Positions 25,697 to 35,828 of a DNA stretch of 64,000 nt are shown here, piece by piece. The stretch spans positions 124,001 to 188,000 of the forward strand of contig JAOBJW010000001.1 in NCBI GenBank assembly GCA_025728315.1. The letters run 5' to 3'. Position 1 is the stretch's first letter, and each line of letters starts with the position of its first letter. The notes beneath the pieces were generated by a model, which ran no database searches, had not been told where the DNA came from, and saw only the letters and a program-made list of their open reading frames with translations. The stretch comes from Candidatus Lightella neohaematopini. Its GTDB lineage: Bacteria > Pseudomonadota > Gammaproteobacteria > Enterobacterales > Enterobacteriaceae. The translations under genes were made by a program, and so were the position numbers.

Positions 25697-28225
25697 ATGT
25701 TTAATGAATATAATCACAAAGAAATAGAGTATATTGTACAACAGTATTGGCAAATAAATAATACATTTAAAGTAAACGAAGATGTTAATAAAGAAAAATA
25801 TTATTGTTTGTCTATGTTACCATATCCTTCTGGTAATTTACATATAGGTCATATACGTAATTATACAATTGGTGACATTATATCACGTTATCATCGTATG
25901 TTAGGAAAAAATGTTTTATACCCCATTGGATGGGATGCTTTTGGCTTACCAGCAGAAGAAGCAGCTATAAAAAATAAAGTTGAACCAGAAAAATGGACAC
26001 GTCAAAATATTTTTTATATGAGAAAACAATTAAAAATGTTAGGGTTTAGTTACGATTGGAGTAGAGAAATAATTACTTGTGAACCAAAATATTATCGTTG
26101 GGAACAATTATTTTTTATATATTTATATAATAATGGATTAGCATATAAAAAAAAATCGCTAGTCAACTGGTGTCCCAATGATAACACTGTTCTAGCTAAT
26201 GAGCAAGTTATTGATAATCGTTGTTGGCGTTGTAATACTATAATTACTTATAAAAATATATCTCAATGGTTTTTAAAAATTACTAATTATGCTGATGAAT
26301 TACTTAATAGTTTAGATAAGTTAAATGATTGGCCAACAGAAGTAAAAAATATGCAACGTAATTGGATAGGAAAAATACGTGGTATTGAAGTTAAATTTAA
26401 AATCTTTAATAGTGAAAATTATATAAAAGTTTATACTAATGATATAGATAATATTATGGGAACAACTTGTATATTAATTAATACAGAGTATTTTCTAGCT
26501 AAAAGATTTTTATTATCTAAATTTACTAAAGATTTTATTAATAATCAAAAACTATATTCTAATAGAAATGATACTAATCAGGTAGGAGTTCCTACTGGGA
26601 TGTATGCTATACATCCAATAAGTAAACAACATATACCTATATGGCTAGTAAACAATATACTAACTAATAGTACTAACAGTAGTATGTTAGTTCCAAGTAA
26701 TAATAAATATGATTTAATATTTGCAAATAAATATAATTTAAATAAAATTTTAATTACTAAAAGTAATAAATTAAACAAAGAAAAATCTAACATTTTAAAA
26801 AATCTAAAAGAATTAGATAATTTAAAATATAGTGTAAATAAAATAACTATTACTAATTTTTTAGTAAAAAAAGGTTATATTAAAAGAAAAATATTTTATC
26901 GTATACGTGATTGGTGTATTTCTAGACAACGTTATTGGGGTGTACCAATACCTATGATAACATTAGATAAAAACATTATACCAGTACCATATGATCAGTT
27001 ACCAATTGTATTACCAAAAAAAAATATTAGATATGATAATCCATTACTTAATCCAAAGTGGTATAAAATTAATTACAATAATAAATTAGCTGTAAGAGAA
27101 ACAGATACATTTGATACGTTTATAGAATCATCTTGGTATTATATTCGATATACTTGTCCAAATTATAATTTAGGTATAGTAAATAGTACAGCTGCTAATT
27201 ATTGGTTACCAGTTGATCAATATATTGGAGGGATTGAACATGCTATTATGCATTTAATATATTTTCGTTTTTATCATAAATTAATGCGTGATGCTAAATT
27301 AATTAATTGTAGTGAACCCGTAAAAAAATTATTGTGTCAGGGAATGGTGTTATCTAATGCTTTTTATTATGTTTCTCACGAAAATAAAAAAATCTGGATT
27401 TCTCCGGATAAAGTAAAAATAAATTATGATAGTAATGGTAATATAATATCAGCTAATGATGTATATGGTAACAAATTAAAATATGTTGGTGCAATTAAAA
27501 TGTCCAAATCAAAAAACAATGGTGTAAATCCAATGGATGTAGTTAATAAGTATGGTGCTGATGCTGTAAGATTATTTTTAATGTTTGCTGCTCCAGTAAC
27601 TATGCCTTTAGTATGGTGTGAATCAGGTATTATGGGTATTAGTCGTTTTCTAAAAAGGGTATGGAGATTAACATATTATTATATTAAGTTAAGAAAATTA
27701 AACTATAATTATTCTAATATTTTGAAAAATAATCATAAATTAATAAGATATCAAATACATTTAACTATACAAAAAATTACTTATGACATAGAAAAAAAGC
27801 AAACATTTAATACAGCTATTAGTGAATTAATGAAGTTAACTAACATATTACTACAGTATAGTAATAATAAAATTATAGATAATATTAATGTTTTAAAAGA
27901 AGGATTATATATCTTAATAAAGATGTTATATCCATTTGCTCCACATATTTGTTTTGTATTGTGGAAAATTTTAGGTAATAAAAATAGTATTGATTATTCT
28001 AATTGGCCTTCTGTGGATAAAACAGCATTAGTAATAAATAACGTTAATATTATCTTTCAAATAAATGGTAAATTTAAAGGAAATATTAATGTTCCAATTA
28101 ATTCAAGTAAAGAACTAGTTTATAATTTATTATATAAAAAATACTTATCTAAAAAAAATATAGATACTTTTAAGATTAAAAATATTATTTTTTTATGTAA
28201 TAAATTAATAAATATAGTTATCTAA
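25697..28225 (+). CDS. leuS: leucyl-tRNA synthetase with degenerate editing domain
   Basis: LeuS charges tRNA-Leu. It has 842 residues (E. coli 860). Synthetic motifs are intact: PYPSGNLHIGH (residues 42-52), the zinc-finger-like CPND...CWRC, RETDTFDTFIESSWYY and KMSKSKNNG. The CP1 editing domain is present by length but its catalytic stretch is eroded: the family TTRPDT (247-252) reads TNDIDN, and GTGAVM(A/L)VP reads STNSSMLVP near 325-333. An Asp at 339 that aligns with E. coli D345 remains. Proofreading against norvaline, isoleucine and methionine is therefore probably weak or lost. It leads leuS-lptE-holA. Confidence 0.97.
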   Translation: MFNEYNHKEIEYIVQQYWQINNTFKVNEDVNKEKYYCLSMLPYPSGNLHIGHIRNYTIGDIISRYHRMLGKNVLYPIGWDAFGLPAEEAAIKNKVEPEKWTRQNIFYMRKQLKMLGFSYDWSREIITCEPKYYRWEQLFFIYLYNNGLAYKKKSLVNWCPNDNTVLANEQVIDNRCWRCNTIITYKNISQWFLKITNYADELLNSLDKLNDWPTEVKNMQRNWIGKIRGIEVKFKIFNSENYIKVYTNDIDNIMGTTCILINTEYFLAKRFLLSKFTKDFINNQKLYSNRNDTNQVGVPTGMYAIHPISKQHIPIWLVNNILTNSTNSSMLVPSNNKYDLIFANKYNLNKILITKSNKLNKEKSNILKNLKELDNLKYSVNKITITNFLVKKGYIKRKIFYRIRDWCISRQRYWGVPIPMITLDKNIIPVPYDQLPIVLPKKNIRYDNPLLNPKWYKINYNNKLAVRETDTFDTFIESSWYYIRYTCPNYNLGIVNSTAANYWLPVDQYIGGIEHAIMHLIYFRFYHKLMRDAKLINCSEPVKKLLCQGMVLSNAFYYVSHENKKIWISPDKVKINYDSNGNIISANDVYGNKLKYVGAIKMSKSKNNGVNPMDVVNKYGADAVRLFLMFAAPVTMPLVWCESGIMGISRFLKRVWRLTYYYIKLRKLNYNYSNILKNNHKLIRYQIHLTIQKITYDIEKKQTFNTAISELMKLTNILLQYSNNKIIDNINVLKEGLYILIKMLYPFAPHICFVLWKILGNKNSIDYSNWPSVDKTALVINNVNIIFQINGKFKGNINVPINSSKELVYNLLYKKYLSKKNIDTFKIKNIIFLCNKLINIVI

Positions 28226-28226
28226 A

Positions 28227-28685
28227 ATGCAAAAATATTTATTACTAATTTTCTCTTTAATCTTAATTTTTAGTTGTACTAATAGTGTTAATTTTGTAAT
28301 TAATAAAACAAAATATATTAATATTAGCAGTAATAACTATAATGATTTGTTAATGAAGATTATTTCTAAAAATTTTAATCTGTATAATATAGTAGTTACT
28401 ACTAGTCACAATAGTAGTATATTAAAATTAGTTATTAATAATACAACTAATAATTTAATTGTACAACCAATAGATAAAAATTATATTAGTATATCATTAT
28501 GTATTAATATTAAATTAATATTGTCCAATAAAATTATTTGTAAAACTATTAAAATTAATCATATCTTAATGGTTAACCATAGTTTTATTTATTTAGAAAA
28601 AATAAGAAATAATTTATTGTTAAAGTATGCATTTTATCAAGAGTTTGCTGAACAATTATTATTGTATATTATAAACTATATTTAA
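28227..28685 (+). CDS. lptE: LPS-assembly lipoprotein LptE
   Basis: LptE plugs the LptD barrel in the outer membrane and helps deliver lipopolysaccharide. The call rests on position between leuS and holA, as in E. coli, a lipoprotein signal peptide with lipobox FSC (Cys at residue ~17), and weak similarity in the AEQLLLYI-type C-terminal helix (E. coli AAEQLI). It has 152 residues against 193, lacking the disordered C-terminal tail. It starts 1 bp after the leuS stop. Sequence identity is low, so context carries much of the call. Confidence 0.8.
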   Translation: MQKYLLLIFSLILIFSCTNSVNFVINKTKYINISSNNYNDLLMKIISKNFNLYNIVVTTSHNSSILKLVINNTTNNLIVQPIDKNYISISLCINIKLILSNKIICKTIKINHILMVNHSFIYLEKIRNNLLLKYAFYQEFAEQLLLYIINYI

Positions 28686-28702
28686 TTTAAATTTATAAAT
28701 TA

Positions 28703-29668
28703 GTGAAATTAATATATCCAGAACAATTATTTGATTATATAAAATATAATACATATTTCTTTTATATTTTAGTTGGAAATGATTATTTCTTAATAAAAGA
28801 AAATAAAGATTATATTAAATATTATTTTTGCAAAAAACAGTTTATTATACATAATAACTTGCAAATAGTAAACAATACTAGTTTTCATAATATAACTAAT
28901 TTATTCAAAACAAATGACTTATTTAATTATAAACATTGTTTTATTATTACAATAAATAATATTTGTGAAAGTCGTATAAAAAAAGAATTTATATCATTAT
29001 GTACTAAATTAGTAAGTAATAAATTATGTATTATATTTCATTATGAAGATGATTATAATTGTAGTGATATAAATAGTTATTTTAAATATAATTCAATAAA
29101 TACATTAATAATTAATTGTAATACTATACCAAAAAATAGATTATTAAATTGGTTAAAATCTTATTCTAATAATAATAATATTGTATTAAATAGATATTGT
29201 TTTGAATATTTAGAAAAATTATATAATTCTAATTTAGAATTTATAATTAATTTAATAAAAATATTAAAAACATTTTATCCAGATAATAATAATATTGATA
29301 TTAATAATATTAATGCTTATTTATATAATTATAATAATAATATTTATGAATTAGATAAAATAATTAATATTTTATTTACAAAAAAGAATACTAATATAAT
29401 TGATATAATAAAACTATTATTTAATTATCAGGAAGAATCAAATATATTGGTTCGTATAATACAAAATAGATTAATGTTAATTATTAATAATAAATTTAAT
29501 AATAAACAAAATATTAATAATACTGAATATAGTATATATTTTAATAATGAGAAAATTAAAAATATTATTAATATACTTTATAATATGGAATTAGATATAA
29601 AATGTTATAGAAATAAATTTTTTTTTATTAATATTATCAAGTTAGTAATGTTAGTGTACTATAATTAA
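28703..29668 (+). CDS. holA: DNA polymerase III delta subunit
   Basis: HolA is the clamp-loader subunit that opens the beta clamp. It begins with GTG: MKLIYPEQLFDY matches E. coli HolA MIRLYPEQL, followed by ILVGNDYFLIKE (E. coli LLGNDPLLLQE). It has 321 residues (E. coli 343). The rest is Asn/Ile-rich with low identity but consistent spacing, and the gene follows lptE as in E. coli. HolB, the delta' partner, is encoded at 39.7 kb. nadD, next in E. coli, is absent. Confidence 0.9.
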   Translation: MKLIYPEQLFDYIKYNTYFFYILVGNDYFLIKENKDYIKYYFCKKQFIIHNNLQIVNNTSFHNITNLFKTNDLFNYKHCFIITINNICESRIKKEFISLCTKLVSNKLCIIFHYEDDYNCSDINSYFKYNSINTLIINCNTIPKNRLLNWLKSYSNNNNIVLNRYCFEYLEKLYNSNLEFIINLIKILKTFYPDNNNIDINNINAYLYNYNNNIYELDKIINILFTKKNTNIIDIIKLLFNYQEESNILVRIIQNRLMLIINNKFNNKQNINNTEYSIYFNNEKIKNIINILYNMELDIKCYRNKFFFINIIKLVMLVYYN

Positions 29669-29765
29669 TTTATTAGATAAGTTGTACTAAGTTTTATATT
29701 TTATTAGCTGGTATTACTTATTAAGTATATTATATACTTTCATTAGTTATTTAAATGGAATTTTA

Positions 29766-30406
29766 ATGTTATTAAATACTATAATTGTAAGACAATTGGG
29801 ATTACAACCATATAAAAAAATTTTATTATCAATGCAAACATTAACCGAAAATCGTGATTATAATACTGTGGATGAAATTTGGTTATTACAACATTATCCA
29901 GTATTTACATGTGGATATAATTATAACAACTATAAATTAACTATTCATAATATTCCAGTTGTTAAAACTGATCGTGGTGGTAAAATTACATTTCATGGAC
30001 CAGGACAACAAATTATGTATGTATTAATAGATTTACATCGTAGAAAAATTAGTGTTAGTTATTTAATTAATGTATTAAATTACGTAGTAGTTAATACTCT
30101 AAAAAAAATAGGAATAAATTCTTATTATTCTAAAAAAATGCCTGGTGTATATGTGTCAAAAAAAAAATTTGTTCTATTGGATTAAGAATAAGTAAAGGAT
30201 GTTCATTACATGGTATAGCTATAAATGTGTCGATGAATTTAACACCATTTAATTATATAAGTCCATGTGGATATAGTAAATTACGTATGACACAAGTAAG
30301 TGATATTGTGCCTAATATAAATTTATATATTATATCTAAATTTTTAATACAGGAATTTTTGTATATACTTAATATTAGTAACACTAAATATTATGATCAT
30401 TTATAA
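29766..30406 (+). CDS. lipB: lipoyl(octanoyl) transferase, frameshifted at a run of ten A's
   Basis: LipB moves octanoyl from ACP to lipoyl domains. Frame 1 from 29766 matches E. coli LipB ([43 protein letters not shown]) up to GVYVSKKK. Frame 1 then reaches TAA at 30183-30185. The A10 run at 30158-30167 is the break: adding one A gives [18 protein letters not shown] and then ISPCGYSK in the next frame, ending at TAA 30404-30406. The joined product would have 213 residues, the E. coli length, with both the catalytic Lys and the catalytic Cys (codon 30266-30268). It may be rescued by polymerase slippage, or be a recent pseudogene. lipA overlaps nothing and starts 10 bp later. Confidence 0.85.
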
Positions 30407-30416
30407 CATTATTATA

Positions 30417-31298
30417 ATGAATAAGAATTACTTTTTAAATAAACCTAATTGGATAAGAATTAGAATTCCCCAAAAATATAGAAATATAAAGAATACTGAA
30501 AATATTATAAGTCATTATCGTGTTAATACAATATGTCAATCAGCTAATTGTCCTAATATTATTAACTGTTTTAGTTATGGTATTGCTACATTTTTAATTT
30601 TAGGTGATTTATGTACTCGTAATTGTAGATTTTGTAATGTTAAACACGGTTTACCAGATAAACCAGATAATAATGAACCTAATAGATTAGCTAAAGCTAT
30701 ATATCAAATGAAATTAAAACATGTAGTTCTTACTTCAGTTAATAGAGATGACTTATATGATGGTGGTGCAAGTCATTTTGTTAAATGTATTAATACTATT
30801 AAAAGATATAATAATAATATTAGTATAGAAATATTAGTACCAGATTTTCGTAATTGTTTAAAAATAGCATTAAATTTATTTCAAGAATCTTTACCAGATA
30901 TATTTAGTCATAATATAGAAAGTGTTCCAAGATTATATTCTTTTATTAAACCAGGTTTTAAGTATCTAAATTCTTTAAAGTTATTAAGATTATTTAAAAT
31001 TAAATATCCTAATATACCAACTAAATCTAGTATTATCGTTGGGTTGGGAGAAACTTTAGAAGAAATAATAAATACTATGTATGATTTATATAATAATGGA
31101 GTAAGTTTACTAACTATAGGACAATATTTACAACCAACAAATAAACATTTATCTGTAAAACGTTTTTTTAGTAAAAAAGAATTTTCCTTTCTTAAAAAAG
31201 AGGCATTAGTTATTGGATTTAGTTATGTTGCTAGTGGACCATTAATTAGATCATCTTATAGGGCAGATCTACAATCATGTGGAGTATTGATAGATTAA
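30417..31298 (+). CDS. lipA: lipoyl synthase (radical SAM)
   Basis: LipA inserts two sulfurs into octanoyl groups on E2 proteins. The auxiliary cluster motif CQSANCPNIINC and the radical-SAM motif CTRNCRFC lie near residues 38-80, and RSSY, carrying the third-ligand Ser, is near the C-terminus. I start it at the ATG at 30417 (MNKNYFLNKPNWIRI), since an ATG at 30393 overlaps the end of lipB. It has about 293 residues against 321, missing the E. coli N-terminal extension. It follows lipB directly. The substrate here would be SucB and perhaps other E2 proteins. Confidence 0.96.
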   Translation: MNKNYFLNKPNWIRIRIPQKYRNIKNTENIISHYRVNTICQSANCPNIINCFSYGIATFLILGDLCTRNCRFCNVKHGLPDKPDNNEPNRLAKAIYQMKLKHVVLTSVNRDDLYDGGASHFVKCINTIKRYNNNISIEILVPDFRNCLKIALNLFQESLPDIFSHNIESVPRLYSFIKPGFKYLNSLKLLRLFKIKYPNIPTKSSIIVGLGETLEEIINTMYDLYNNGVSLLTIGQYLQPTNKHLSVKRFFSKKEFSFLKKEALVIGFSYVASGPLIRSSYRADLQSCGVLID

Positions 31299-31329
31299 AA
31301 TTTGAATAAAATATTATTCTAATAAATTA

Positions 31330-32184
31330 TTAATTCTTAATAATATAAGAATGAATAATTATAATTATGCCTGTAATAAACATAGGTATAGATAGTAATT
31401 GACCAATACTTACTTTATAAATTAATATATTAATATCAGTTGATTGACGAAAATTTTCTACTAAAATACGAAATGTACTATAACAAACTAAAAATAAACC
31501 AGAAATACTACCAACCGGTAATTTAAAATATTTTTTAAAAACTTGAATTACAAAAAATAATAAAATACCTTCAGTCATTAACTCATATAATTGTGATGGA
31601 TGTCTTGGTAAAGCATGATAAAGATTAAAAAATGATTCTAATTTATGATTATTCATTAATTCAATTAAATCATCATAATATGCGTTTGGAAATATTACTG
31701 CTAACGGAGCATAATGATTAATTACTTTCCCCCATAACTCACCATTAATAAAATTTCCTAATCTACCAATTCCTAAACCAAATGGAATAGTAGGAGTAAT
31801 AATATCAGTTATATAAAAAAATTTTATATTATTTTTATATGAAAAAATTTTTATTACTAAAATTACACCAATTAAACCTCCATGAAATGACATTCCTCCA
31901 TTCCAAACTTTAAATAAAGTTAATGGATTATCTATTAATAAAGATAGATTATAAAATATCATATAACCTATTCTACCACCAAGCAATAATCCCAAAAAAC
32001 AATAGTATAATAAATTATCTAAATTATGCTTATTAATTAATAAATTATTACTTTTGTTGACTAACTTATATCTAGTATAAAAAAATGCTAATATATACAT
32101 TAATCCATACCATCTAATGGATACAAAACCAATACTAAATATAACTGGGTTAATTTTATTAAAAAATAAAATACTATATTTCAT
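31330..32184 (-). CDS. lgt: prolipoprotein diacylglyceryl transferase
   Basis: Lgt adds diacylglycerol to the lipobox Cys of lipoproteins in the inner membrane, for example LptE and LpoB in this window. It has 284 residues (E. coli 291) with about seven hydrophobic segments. The catalytic-site block GGMSFHGGLIG (essential His) lies near residue 103 and the signature GIGRLGNFINGELWG near 140. Residues HPSQLYE follow around 195. It is a single gene, convergent with lipA (31-bp gap). lspA and lnt are not seen in the window. Confidence 0.96.
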   Translation of the reverse strand: MKYSILFFNKINPVIFSIGFVSIRWYGLMYILAFFYTRYKLVNKSNNLLINKHNLDNLLYYCFLGLLLGGRIGYMIFYNLSLLIDNPLTLFKVWNGGMSFHGGLIGVILVIKIFSYKNNIKFFYITDIITPTIPFGLGIGRLGNFINGELWGKVINHYAPLAVIFPNAYYDDLIELMNNHKLESFFNLYHALPRHPSQLYELMTEGILLFFVIQVFKKYFKLPVGSISGLFLVCYSTFRILVENFRQSTDINILIYKVSIGQLLSIPMFITGIIIIIHSYIIKN

Positions 32185-32287
32185 GATTATTAAATTTTTT
32201 AATTTAGAATATAATAAATTTTATACTAAATTAGTAATTTTAATTTAAAATTAAAAATATTTAAAAATTAAATTTTTTAAAATATTT

Positions 32288-34195
32288 TTATGATTTAATT
32301 ATTTTATATTTTTTATATTTACTACAAAAACTATTATTTTTTGTCTTATTATTATGGTTTAATACTTTATTATTGTAAGTAAGATTATTTTTTTTTCTTA
32401 TTTTTTTGTCTTTATGAAAATAAACTAACTTACTTATATAAGTAAGTGCATTTTTAATAAAATTAAAAAAAAATATTAGTAATTTTATTTTTTTACAAAA
32501 ATATTTTACTTTTAATAAAAATGTTTTAATTTTTAAAACGTTTGATGTATTAGTTGTATTATGTTTTTCATATTTTATAAAGTTATTAATTTTATTATAT
32601 CTAATATTAGCTATTTTATTATTAATAGGTTTTAATTCAGTTTTACTTTCTAGATAACGAAAATTTTTTATTGTATATAATTTAGATGAAAAATAATTTA
32701 TGTTAGGTAATTTTTCTCCTTTACGTAATCTTAATACTATAAAATGGGGAGTTTGCATCTTATCGTCTGGAACTATTATAGTTCGTACTCCACCTTGTCT
32801 TTTTTCAATTGCGTTAACTTCTGCTCGTTTTTCATTTAATAAATAAGAAGCAATTGGTACAGGAGCGATTGCTCTTACTTCGTAAGTATTTTCTTTTAAA
32901 GCTTCTTCTTCAATTAATCTTAATATTGATAAAGATAGTGACTCGTTATCTCTAATATGTCCTGTACCATTACATCTAGGACAAATATAGTGGCTTAATT
33001 CTCTTAATGATGGACTAAGACGTTGTCTAGATAATTCTAGTAATCCAAATTTAGAAATTCGTCCTATTTGAATACGTGCTCGATCAATACGAACAGCTTC
33101 TTTTAATGAATTTTCTACTTCTCTTTGATGAGAAATTGTAGACATATCAATAAAATCAATAACGATTAATCCACCTAAATCTCTTAATCGTAACTGACGA
33201 GCTATTTCAAGTGTTGCTTCTATATTAGTATTAAAAGCAGTTTCCTCTATATCTAAACCTTTAGTTGATTTAGCTGAATTAATATCAATTGCTGTTAATG
33301 CCTCTGCTGTGTCAATTACAATGGATCCCCCAGAAGGTAAAAATACCTTACGTTGAAAAGCAGATTCAATTTGTGATTCAATATGATAGTGGCTAAATAG
33401 TGGAATATCACCATTATATAATTTAATTTTATTTATAAAATCTGGTCTACCTAAAGTATTAATATGTTTTTTTGCTATATTTAATGTATCTTTATCATCA
33501 ATTAGTATTTCTCCTATATCAGGTCTTAAATAATCTCTAAAAGTACGTACTATTACGTTGCTATCTTGATGAATTAAAAAAGGTGCTTGTTTTTTACTAG
33601 CAATTTGTTTTATCATCTGCCAATGTTTTAATCTTAACGATAAATCCCATTGTAGCGCTTCTACTGGTTTACCAATACCAGCTGTTCTAATAATAATACT
33701 CATACCTAGTGGTATTTCTAATATTGATAATATTTTTTTTAGTGCAATTCTATCATAACCTTCTATTCTTCTAGAAATACCAATTGGACGAGGATTATTT
33801 GGCATTAATACTAGATAACTACCAGCTAAATTAATAAAAGTAGTTAATACAGCTCCTTTATTACCTCTTTCTTCTTTATTAATTTGTATAATAATTTCTT
33901 GTCCTTCAAACAAAATATCTTTTATATTTTTTTTATTAGCAAGATAATTTTTATTATTTATAAAATATTCTTTAGAAATTTCTTTAAATGGAAGAAATCC
34001 ATTTCTTTCTGTTCCATAATCGACAAACACAGCTTCTAAACTAGGTTCTATACGAGATATTTTACCTTTATAAATATTAGATTTTTTTTGCTCGTAACTA
34101 AAATTTTCAATATTTAAATCATATAATTGTTGTCCATCTACTAATGCTATACGTAATTCTTCTTTTTGTGTTGCATTAATTAACATTCTTTTCAT
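32288..34195 (-). CDS. rne: ribonuclease E, C-terminally shortened
   Basis: RNase E starts most mRNA decay and processes rRNA and tRNA. Residues 1 to ~510 match the E. coli catalytic half: the S1 domain (NIYKGKISRIEPSLEAVFVDYG), the 5' sensor, the DNase I-like domain with FDM-type Asp in TAIDINS and VIDFIDM, and the zinc link CPRCNGTG. Total length is 635 against 1061. The scaffold that binds RhlB, enolase and PNPase is gone. Residues ~555-610 are basic and strongly hydrophobic/aromatic (KYFCKKIKLLIFFFNFI), which could serve as the membrane anchor. The start is 438 bp from the divergent rpmF. Confidence 0.96.
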   Translation of the reverse strand: MKRMLINATQKEELRIALVDGQQLYDLNIENFSYEQKKSNIYKGKISRIEPSLEAVFVDYGTERNGFLPFKEISKEYFINNKNYLANKKNIKDILFEGQEIIIQINKEERGNKGAVLTTFINLAGSYLVLMPNNPRPIGISRRIEGYDRIALKKILSILEIPLGMSIIIRTAGIGKPVEALQWDLSLRLKHWQMIKQIASKKQAPFLIHQDSNVIVRTFRDYLRPDIGEILIDDKDTLNIAKKHINTLGRPDFINKIKLYNGDIPLFSHYHIESQIESAFQRKVFLPSGGSIVIDTAEALTAIDINSAKSTKGLDIEETAFNTNIEATLEIARQLRLRDLGGLIVIDFIDMSTISHQREVENSLKEAVRIDRARIQIGRISKFGLLELSRQRLSPSLRELSHYICPRCNGTGHIRDNESLSLSILRLIEEEALKENTYEVRAIAPVPIASYLLNEKRAEVNAIEKRQGGVRTIIVPDDKMQTPHFIVLRLRKGEKLPNINYFSSKLYTIKNFRYLESKTELKPINNKIANIRYNKINNFIKYEKHNTTNTSNVLKIKTFLLKVKYFCKKIKLLIFFFNFIKNALTYISKLVYFHKDKKIRKKNNLTYNNKVLNHNNKTKNNSFCSKYKKYKIIKS

Positions 34196-34633
34196 GTAGT
34201 ATTACTCATATTTAATAATTATATGAATGATATATTAATTATATTAACAATAATTAATTAATATATTGTTATACTTAAATATTAGATTTAGTAATTTTAG
34301 AGTATTACAATTGTTGATATTATTATAGTTAATATTATAAATTTTTTATATATAATATATTATTACAATAATATAAAAAGTATTAATTATTATTAAATAA
34401 ATTTAGTTAAAAATAGAATATTAATTTGTTGGATTATATTATATAATGTTAGTTTAACTATTTATTATTAGTATCTACTATTCATATTACATATTAATAT
34501 ATTTTAATATAGTCATTTATGTAATATTAATGATATATAATACCAATAGTTTTACAATTAAAAGTTATTTATTAATTTAATAATTATTAATTAGTTTTAT
34601 AAAAATTTATTTTAAATAATATAGGAATTATTT
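34196..34633. promoter_or_regulatory. long rne leader / rpmF upstream region with an inverted repeat
   Basis: This 438-bp divergent gap contains no gene. It must hold the promoters of rne and of the rpmF-fab cluster. In E. coli the rne mRNA has a long 5' leader with hairpins used for autoregulation, and maintenance of a long gap here fits that. A perfect 8-bp dyad, TAACAATA (34245-34252) and TATTGTTA (34264-34271), would lie in the rne leader about 50 nt before the start codon. rluC, maf and yceD, which lie between rne and rpmF in E. coli, have been deleted. Confidence 0.4.
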
Positions 34634-34807
34634 ATGGCTGTTCAACAAAGTAGATCAACAAGATCAAAAAGAGGTATGAGAAGATCTCATCATGCATTAT
34701 CTAGTGTAAATTTATCACTAAATAAGTATTCAAATGAAATACATTTAAGACACCATATTACATCTAGTAAAATTTATAAAAAATATAAATTATTTACTAG
34801 TAAATAA
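34634..34807 (+). CDS. rpmF: 50S ribosomal protein L32
   Basis: This 57-residue protein begins [20 protein letters not shown] and contains HLRHHITSS, matching E. coli L32 (57 residues) closely. The first 20 residues, which embed in rRNA, are the best conserved; the C-terminus is Lys/Tyr-rich and diverged. Shine-Dalgarno AGGA at 34623-34626 is 7 nt before the ATG. It heads the rpmF-fab cluster. plsX, between rpmF and fabH in E. coli, is missing (67-bp gap). Confidence 0.97.
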   Translation: MAVQQSRSTRSKRGMRRSHHALSSVNLSLNKYSNEIHLRHHITSSKIYKKYKLFTSK

Positions 34808-34874
34808 ATTGATAATAAGCATAATTAATCGTTTTTATTTAGTTTCATTAATTAAAATATAAGTAATTACATTT

Positions 34875-35825
34875 ATGTTTACTAAAATTATTGGTACTGG
34901 TAGTTATTTACCTAAAAATATTAGATCTAATAAGGATCTAGAAAAAATGATTAATACTTCTGATGAATGGATTATCACAAGAACTGGTATTAAAACTAGA
35001 CATATAGCAGATATAAATGATACTGTATCTAGTATGGGTAGTTGTGCAGCAAAACAGGCATTAATTATGGCTGATATTGATTTTAATCAAATTGATATGA
35101 TTATTACAGCTACTACATCATCTAGTCATGCTTTTCCTAGCTCTGCTTGTCAGATTCAACTTAATTTAAATATAAATAATAGTATATCATTTGATATAGC
35201 TGCTGCTTGTACTGGATTTATATACGGATTAAGTATTGCTAATAGTTATATTAAAAGTGGATTAATTAATTACGCATTAGTTATTGGTTCTGACGTTTTA
35301 AGTAAAACCGTAGATATTAGTGATAGAGAAGCAATAGTTCTATTTGGTGATGGGGCTGGAGCAGCTGTGTTATGTAAATCTGATACTCCTGGTATTATAT
35401 CTACTAATCTACATGCAGATAGTACATATGGACATTTGTTATCATTACCATATTATAATTATGATTATAAAATAATACCTACTTTAAAAATGGCTGGTAA
35501 TGAAGTATTTAAAATTGCAATTAATAAAATGGTAAATTTAGTTAATGAAACATTATATATAAATAAAATTAATCTCAATAATGTTGATTGGTTTATACCT
35601 CATCAAGCTAATTTACGTATGATTACAGCTATTTCTAAAAAATTAAATATAGAAATGGATAAAATTATTATTACTGTTAATAAACATGGTAATACTTCTG
35701 CTGCGTCTATTCCTCTAGCTTTAGATGAAGCAATAAGAGATGGTAGAATAAAATTAGATGATCTTATATTATTAAAAGCATTTGGTGGTGGATTCACATG
35801 GGGGTCAATATTATTAAGATTTTAG
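34875..35825 (+). CDS. fabH: 3-oxoacyl-ACP synthase III
   Basis: FabH starts fatty-acid synthesis by condensing acetyl-CoA with malonyl-ACP. The catalytic triad is visible: C112 in [10 protein letters not shown], His in PHQANLRMI and Asn in [10 protein letters not shown]. It has 316 residues (E. coli 317), with GGGFTWGS near the end. It ends with TAG, 3 bp before fabD, in a tightly packed operon. As the usual condensing enzymes FabF and FabB are not in the window, elongation depends on a gene elsewhere. Confidence 0.97.
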   Translation: MFTKIIGTGSYLPKNIRSNKDLEKMINTSDEWIITRTGIKTRHIADINDTVSSMGSCAAKQALIMADIDFNQIDMIITATTSSSHAFPSSACQIQLNLNINNSISFDIAAACTGFIYGLSIANSYIKSGLINYALVIGSDVLSKTVDISDREAIVLFGDGAGAAVLCKSDTPGIISTNLHADSTYGHLLSLPYYNYDYKIIPTLKMAGNEVFKIAINKMVNLVNETLYINKINLNNVDWFIPHQANLRMITAISKKLNIEMDKIIITVNKHGNTSAASIPLALDEAIRDGRIKLDDLILLKAFGGGFTWGSILLRF

Positions 35826-35828
35826 CTT

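Noticed and set aside
30183..30185. Calling lipB a true short protein ending at this stop
   Set aside because: The stop lies just past the A10 run and the other frame continues the family sequence to the normal C-terminus.
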